Assembly: GCA_028280785.1 (NCBI GenBank)
Contig: JANQLF010000299.1
Location: 1-44,335, forward strand
Direction: 5' to 3'
Origin: Planctomycetota bacterium
GTDB taxonomy: Bacteria > Planctomycetota > UBA11346
DNA: 44,335 bases
A model generated the notes under the pieces. That model was not told the DNA's origin. It worked only from the letters and a program-made list of their open reading frames with translations, and searched no databases. Below, in pieces: positions 41,777-44,335 of the stretch. The position numbers were made by a program, and so were the translations under genes. Each line of letters starts with the position of its first letter. Positions within the stretch are counted from its first letter, which is position 1.

Positions 41777-42074
41777 TTAATAAGCAGCAGGTCATGTGTT
41801 TAATTGGAGTGGTAATTGTCTGCACCGCTGTGGCTTGGTGGCATGGCTATAAACAGCTCGAGCAAAATACTATTGAACGCCGTGTGTCGTGGCGAACTGC
41901 AGAACAGTGGATGTTGCAGTCTTTGCCTGGTTTAGGACCGAAAAAAGTCAGCAGATCCACCAGCAATTGGCTAATGATGAAGAGATTAAATGGCCGAAAC
42001 GGGCACAGCCCTATCTGAATGAAGTATTTTTGGATTATGCTTCAGCGTCGAGGAACGCTTCGCATGAACGATAG
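41773..42074 (+). pseudogene. Small membrane-anchored protein interrupted by a frameshift at an A6 tract
   Basis: The ATG overlaps the prmC stop by 4 bp. The first frame gives MINKQQVMCLIGVVIVCTAV (one membrane helix), WWHGYKQLEQNTIERRVSWR and QSLPGLGPKK, then low-complexity residues to a stop at 42018. After the A6 run at about 41940-41945 the other frame reads SQQIHQQLANDEEIKWPKRA and QPYLNEVFLDYASA, with a more natural protein composition, to a stop at 42074. The join would give about 100 residues. A lost A, a sequencing error or slippage on the A tract are all possible. The end overlaps the convergent phosphatase gene by 40 bp. Confidence 0.55.
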
Positions 42075-42487
42075 ATGTGATGATAAATTTTCTCAAATCC
42101 ATCATCGCCACCGTAATAAGGGTCACCAACTTCTCGTTCACCATCCGGGTCATAATCACCGAGTAGGGCCACATGCGTTTTCGCAAATTGTTTAAAGCGA
42201 CGCAGGTTATCTAAGTTTGAATCATCCATAGCGAGTATGTGATCAAAGCGCATGAAATCTTTGCTGATAACTTGGCGCGCACGACTGTCGATGGGTATCT
42301 TATGTTGTTTGCAGGTGGCTATGGTGCGTGGATCTGGTGCTTCATTGATATGCCAAGCAGAGGTACCGGCGCTATCTACGCTCCAATCATTATTCAATCC
42401 GCGCTGGCGTAATTGCTCAGCGAGGATGGCTTCTGCCATAGGGGAGCGGCAAATATTACCGAGACAGACGAAGAGAACGCTAGCCAT
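42035..42487 (-). CDS. Low-molecular-weight protein tyrosine phosphatase
   Basis: The 150-residue protein has the P-loop CLGNICRS (Cys8 nucleophile, Arg14) at its N-terminus and the general acid Asp122 in VGDPYYGG. SVDSAGTSAWHINEAPDPRT is the usual family segment. The length is typical. Bacterial members act on tyrosine kinases for exopolysaccharide or on phospho-arginine. The hairpin at 42489-42517 lies just before the start codon. Confidence 0.92.
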   Translation of the reverse strand: MASVLFVCLGNICRSPMAEAILAEQLRQRGLNNDWSVDSAGTSAWHINEAPDPRTIATCKQHKIPIDSRARQVISKDFMRFDHILAMDDSNLDNLRRFKQFAKTHVALLGDYDPDGEREVGDPYYGGDDGFEKIYHHIYRSCEAFLDAEA

Positions 42488-42488
42488 A

Positions 42489-42517
42489 TGACGGAGATTG
42501 TGAAATCATCTCCGTCA
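42489..42517 (-). promoter_or_regulatory. Hairpin directly upstream of the phosphatase start codon
   Basis: TGACGGAGA and TCTCCGTCA are perfect 9-bp arms with an 11-base loop. It ends one base before the ATG at 42487-42485. On the transcript the GGAG that could serve as Shine-Dalgarno lies in the first arm and is paired with CTCC. The hairpin could also act between the two divergent genes as a DNA operator. Confidence 0.55.
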
Positions 42518-42571
42518 GTTCCACCACCAATATTCTTTTTGTAGCTGTGTCTTGATTGACCTGAGCGATTC

Positions 42572-43843
42572 ATGCCCGACAACCATGCCGTGCTTATTGC
42601 TTTGTTGTTTGCTGCATTTTTTGGTGCCTTTATTGGGTCGTTTCTCAATGTGTGCATCCACCGCATGCCGCGTAACGAAAGTATCGTTTCGCCGGGCAGT
42701 CGCTGTTATAGCTGCGGTACCCATGTGCAGTGGTATGATAATATTCCAATTCTGAGTTATTTAATCCTCAATGGAAAATGTCGTTGGTGTGGTGCTTCGT
42801 TTAGTGTGCGCTATGTGCTCATGGAAGTTTTAGTGGCACTGATAAGTGTTCTTGGTGTCTGGTGGTGTTTACAACATATCAACGACGGCGGCATGAATTT
42901 TATAGCAGCATTTTCGGGTACGACTGATACCGGTAATTGGATTGTCATTTGTGGCCATGTGTGTTTTGTGGCATCAGTCTTGTGTTTAATGTACTACCTT
43001 TTTGTTTCTTCGGTGATTGATATCGACCATCGCATCATTCCAGATGAATTAACTAAAGGCTATCAATTTATCGCGCCATTGATGGCCTGTACCTTTCCAG
43101 TTTTTTTAAACGGTCCGTATTTAGTCAATACGGCACCAACCATTATCATTGATAACCAGCCCTATATTCATCAAGCGCAGCAGGCAGGTGTGCCAGCAGA
43201 GATCGTAAAAAATCAACTCATGTTGAATGCATCATTTGCTATCGAAAAAATGTGGTCGATTACAGCTTATTACTTTATAGTTGTTGGATTGATCGTTTCG
43301 TTCGTGCTGTGTTTGCCAATCGCCAAGAAAGTCTACACCAGCATGGTTCCCGAAGAACAACGCTGGAAAGATCAAGACGCGCGGGCTTATAATTGGGGTT
43401 TGTGGGTATTTCTTATTAGTATTTTTATTTATATAATCGTATTGGCGGCCTGTGAGATATTTTTAGACCCGCAATTAACCAAAGAGAACTTTCCATGGTA
43501 TATTTTTCGTTGGTCAATGATGGAAGCGGTTCTTGGTGCGTTGATTGGTTGGGCTCTACCGTTTTGGGTTGGAATTTTTGGTTCGATTGTGTTTAAGCGT
43601 GGCGCGATGGGCTACGGCGACGTGAAGTTTCTAGCGCCAATTGGTGCCTTACTTGGACCAATTGCTATTGTTGAAGTCTTTTTTGTAGCAGCATTGATTG
43701 GTACGGCACTCGGTATCCCGGCTTTACTAATGAATAAACAGTTGGAAATCCCATTTGGACCGTATTTGGCGGCTGGTGCTGTGGTGACACTCTTATGGGG
43801 ATCGCAGATTGCATCGCTGATGCTCCCTGGATTTTTTGCCTAG
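42572..43843 (+). CDS. pilD: A24 prepilin peptidase / N-methyltransferase, enlarged
   Basis: The 423-residue protein has the GspO/PilD start (FGAFIGSFLNVCIHRMPR) and the cytoplasmic zinc-type CxxC pairs (Cys45/48 and Cys70/73). Two catalytic Asp sites follow: D150/D152 in SSVIDIDHRIIPDE and D350 in MGYGDVKF. Eight or more membrane helices are predicted. The distance between the catalytic Asps is about 200 residues, against about 60 in ordinary PilD. The insert (about 165-320) holds extra helices and a soluble loop. It processes type IV pilin or pseudopilin leader peptides at the inner membrane. No pilus genes are adjacent. Confidence 0.88.
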   Translation: MPDNHAVLIALLFAAFFGAFIGSFLNVCIHRMPRNESIVSPGSRCYSCGTHVQWYDNIPILSYLILNGKCRWCGASFSVRYVLMEVLVALISVLGVWWCLQHINDGGMNFIAAFSGTTDTGNWIVICGHVCFVASVLCLMYYLFVSSVIDIDHRIIPDELTKGYQFIAPLMACTFPVFLNGPYLVNTAPTIIIDNQPYIHQAQQAGVPAEIVKNQLMLNASFAIEKMWSITAYYFIVVGLIVSFVLCLPIAKKVYTSMVPEEQRWKDQDARAYNWGLWVFLISIFIYIIVLAACEIFLDPQLTKENFPWYIFRWSMMEAVLGALIGWALPFWVGIFGSIVFKRGAMGYGDVKFLAPIGALLGPIAIVEVFFVAALIGTALGIPALLMNKQLEIPFGPYLAAGAVVTLLWGSQIASLMLPGFFA

Positions 43844-43896
43844 TTGCATATACGAAGAGCCAAACAAACAGTGCCAGTCGTGATAGGAAGACCTGT

Positions 43897-44335
43897 ATGA
43901 GTATCGCACAATCGACAAGTTGGAAAAATCTAAGTAAACATGCTAAAGAAATGAGCAATCAGCATTTGCGTGATTTAATGTTGGACGCAGAGCGCTGTCG
44001 CAATTTATGGGCAGAATTTGATGAAATTGCTCTCGACTATAGCCGACAACAGGTCAATGCTGAGACTATTAAATTACTTTTCGAGTTGGCAAAGGAAGCG
44101 AATTTACAAGAGAAAATTACCGCTATGTGCCGTGGTGATAAAATTAATACGACGGAAGATCGTGCCGTATTGCATGTCGCCTTGCGTGCCCCGCGTGGAA
44201 CTAAAATCGAAGTGGATGGTAAAGATGTGATGCCAGATGTGCATCGCGTTTTGCAGGATATTCAACACTTCTCTAATCAGATTCGCGCAGGTAAAATCAA
44301 AGGCTCTTCAAAGAAGCCGATTAAAAATATCGTGG
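43897..44335 (+). CDS. pgi: Glucose-6-phosphate isomerase, N-terminal part (cut by window edge)
   Basis: The open frame from ATG 43897 (after AGGAAG) runs to the right edge without a stop, 146 residues. It includes IALDYSRQQVNAETIKLLFE, EKITAMCRGDKINTTEDRAV and LHVALRAPRG, which are hallmark N-terminal segments of Pgi. Pgi interconverts glucose-6-phosphate and fructose-6-phosphate in glycolysis in the cytoplasm. The catalytic residues lie outside the window. Confidence 0.93.
   Translation, partial: MSIAQSTSWKNLSKHAKEMSNQHLRDLMLDAERCRNLWAEFDEIALDYSRQQVNAETIKLLFELAKEANLQEKITAMCRGDKINTTEDRAVLHVALRAPRGTKIEVDGKDVMPDVHRVLQDIQHFSNQIRAGKIKGSSKKPIKNIV

Overview
The window is a piece of a bacterial chromosome of moderate-to-low GC. 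No phage, insertion sequence, plasmid or CRISPR genes were seen. The gene content (many one-off glycoside-processing enzymes, PQQ-type propeller proteins with a methyltransferase-like N-terminus, BNR/sialidase-fold proteins, a GH172/DUF2961 enzyme, a membrane-anchored ECF sigma factor, a MamK-like actin and a deiodinase-like selenoprotein) suggests a free-living, probably marine member of the PVC superphylum, most likely Lentisphaerota/Verrucomicrobiota. This assignment is an inference from gene content only.

Layout. 1-8491: a truncated PQQ-family gene, a LacI regulator and a C45-type Ntn-hydrolase sharing a palindromic operator, an M48 protease, an in-frame-UGA deiodinase-like selenoprotein, a membrane-tethered ECF sigma factor and two secreted proteins of unknown function. 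8663-26143: carbohydrate catabolism, with a DUF4832-type glycosidase and a heparinase II/III-like lyase. Next come a secreted seven-repeat propeller lipoprotein and a frameshifted small gene. The cluster then holds two sialidase-fold proteins around an HpcH/HpaI aldolase and a FadR-type GntR regulator, a GH78 alpha-L-rhamnosidase, a metal-less creatinase-like M24 protein, GH172, an amidohydrolase, a LacI regulator, an Mpv17-like membrane protein and a histidine phosphatase. Nearly all enzymes in this block lack signal peptides, so they probably act on imported oligosaccharides.

26162-31318: a large PQQ double propeller and a run of small leftward genes. 31520-31726: tRNA-Val, tRNA-Asp and a terminator. 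31875-35381: a two-gene rightward unit encoding a 762-residue PilZ-like/coiled-coil/disordered protein and a MamK-family actin, closed by a strong terminator. This is the best candidate for an undescribed cytoskeletal system. 35560-38405: a secreted GH51 arabinofuranosidase and small genes. 38406-40383: a leftward operon with a tandem-FHA protein, a lipoprotein and a membrane-anchored TPR-like protein. 40516-40794: tRNA-Glu whose 3' end and terminator are duplicated around a 118-bp hairpin-rich element. 40949-44335: housekeeping genes prmC, a frameshifted small membrane gene, a low-molecular-weight tyrosine phosphatase, an enlarged prepilin peptidase and the 5' part of pgi.

The two most noteworthy items are the UGA-containing deiodinase-like gene (3772-4509), which any stop-codon-based gene caller would split, and the MamK-like actin with its multi-motif partner (31875-35305).
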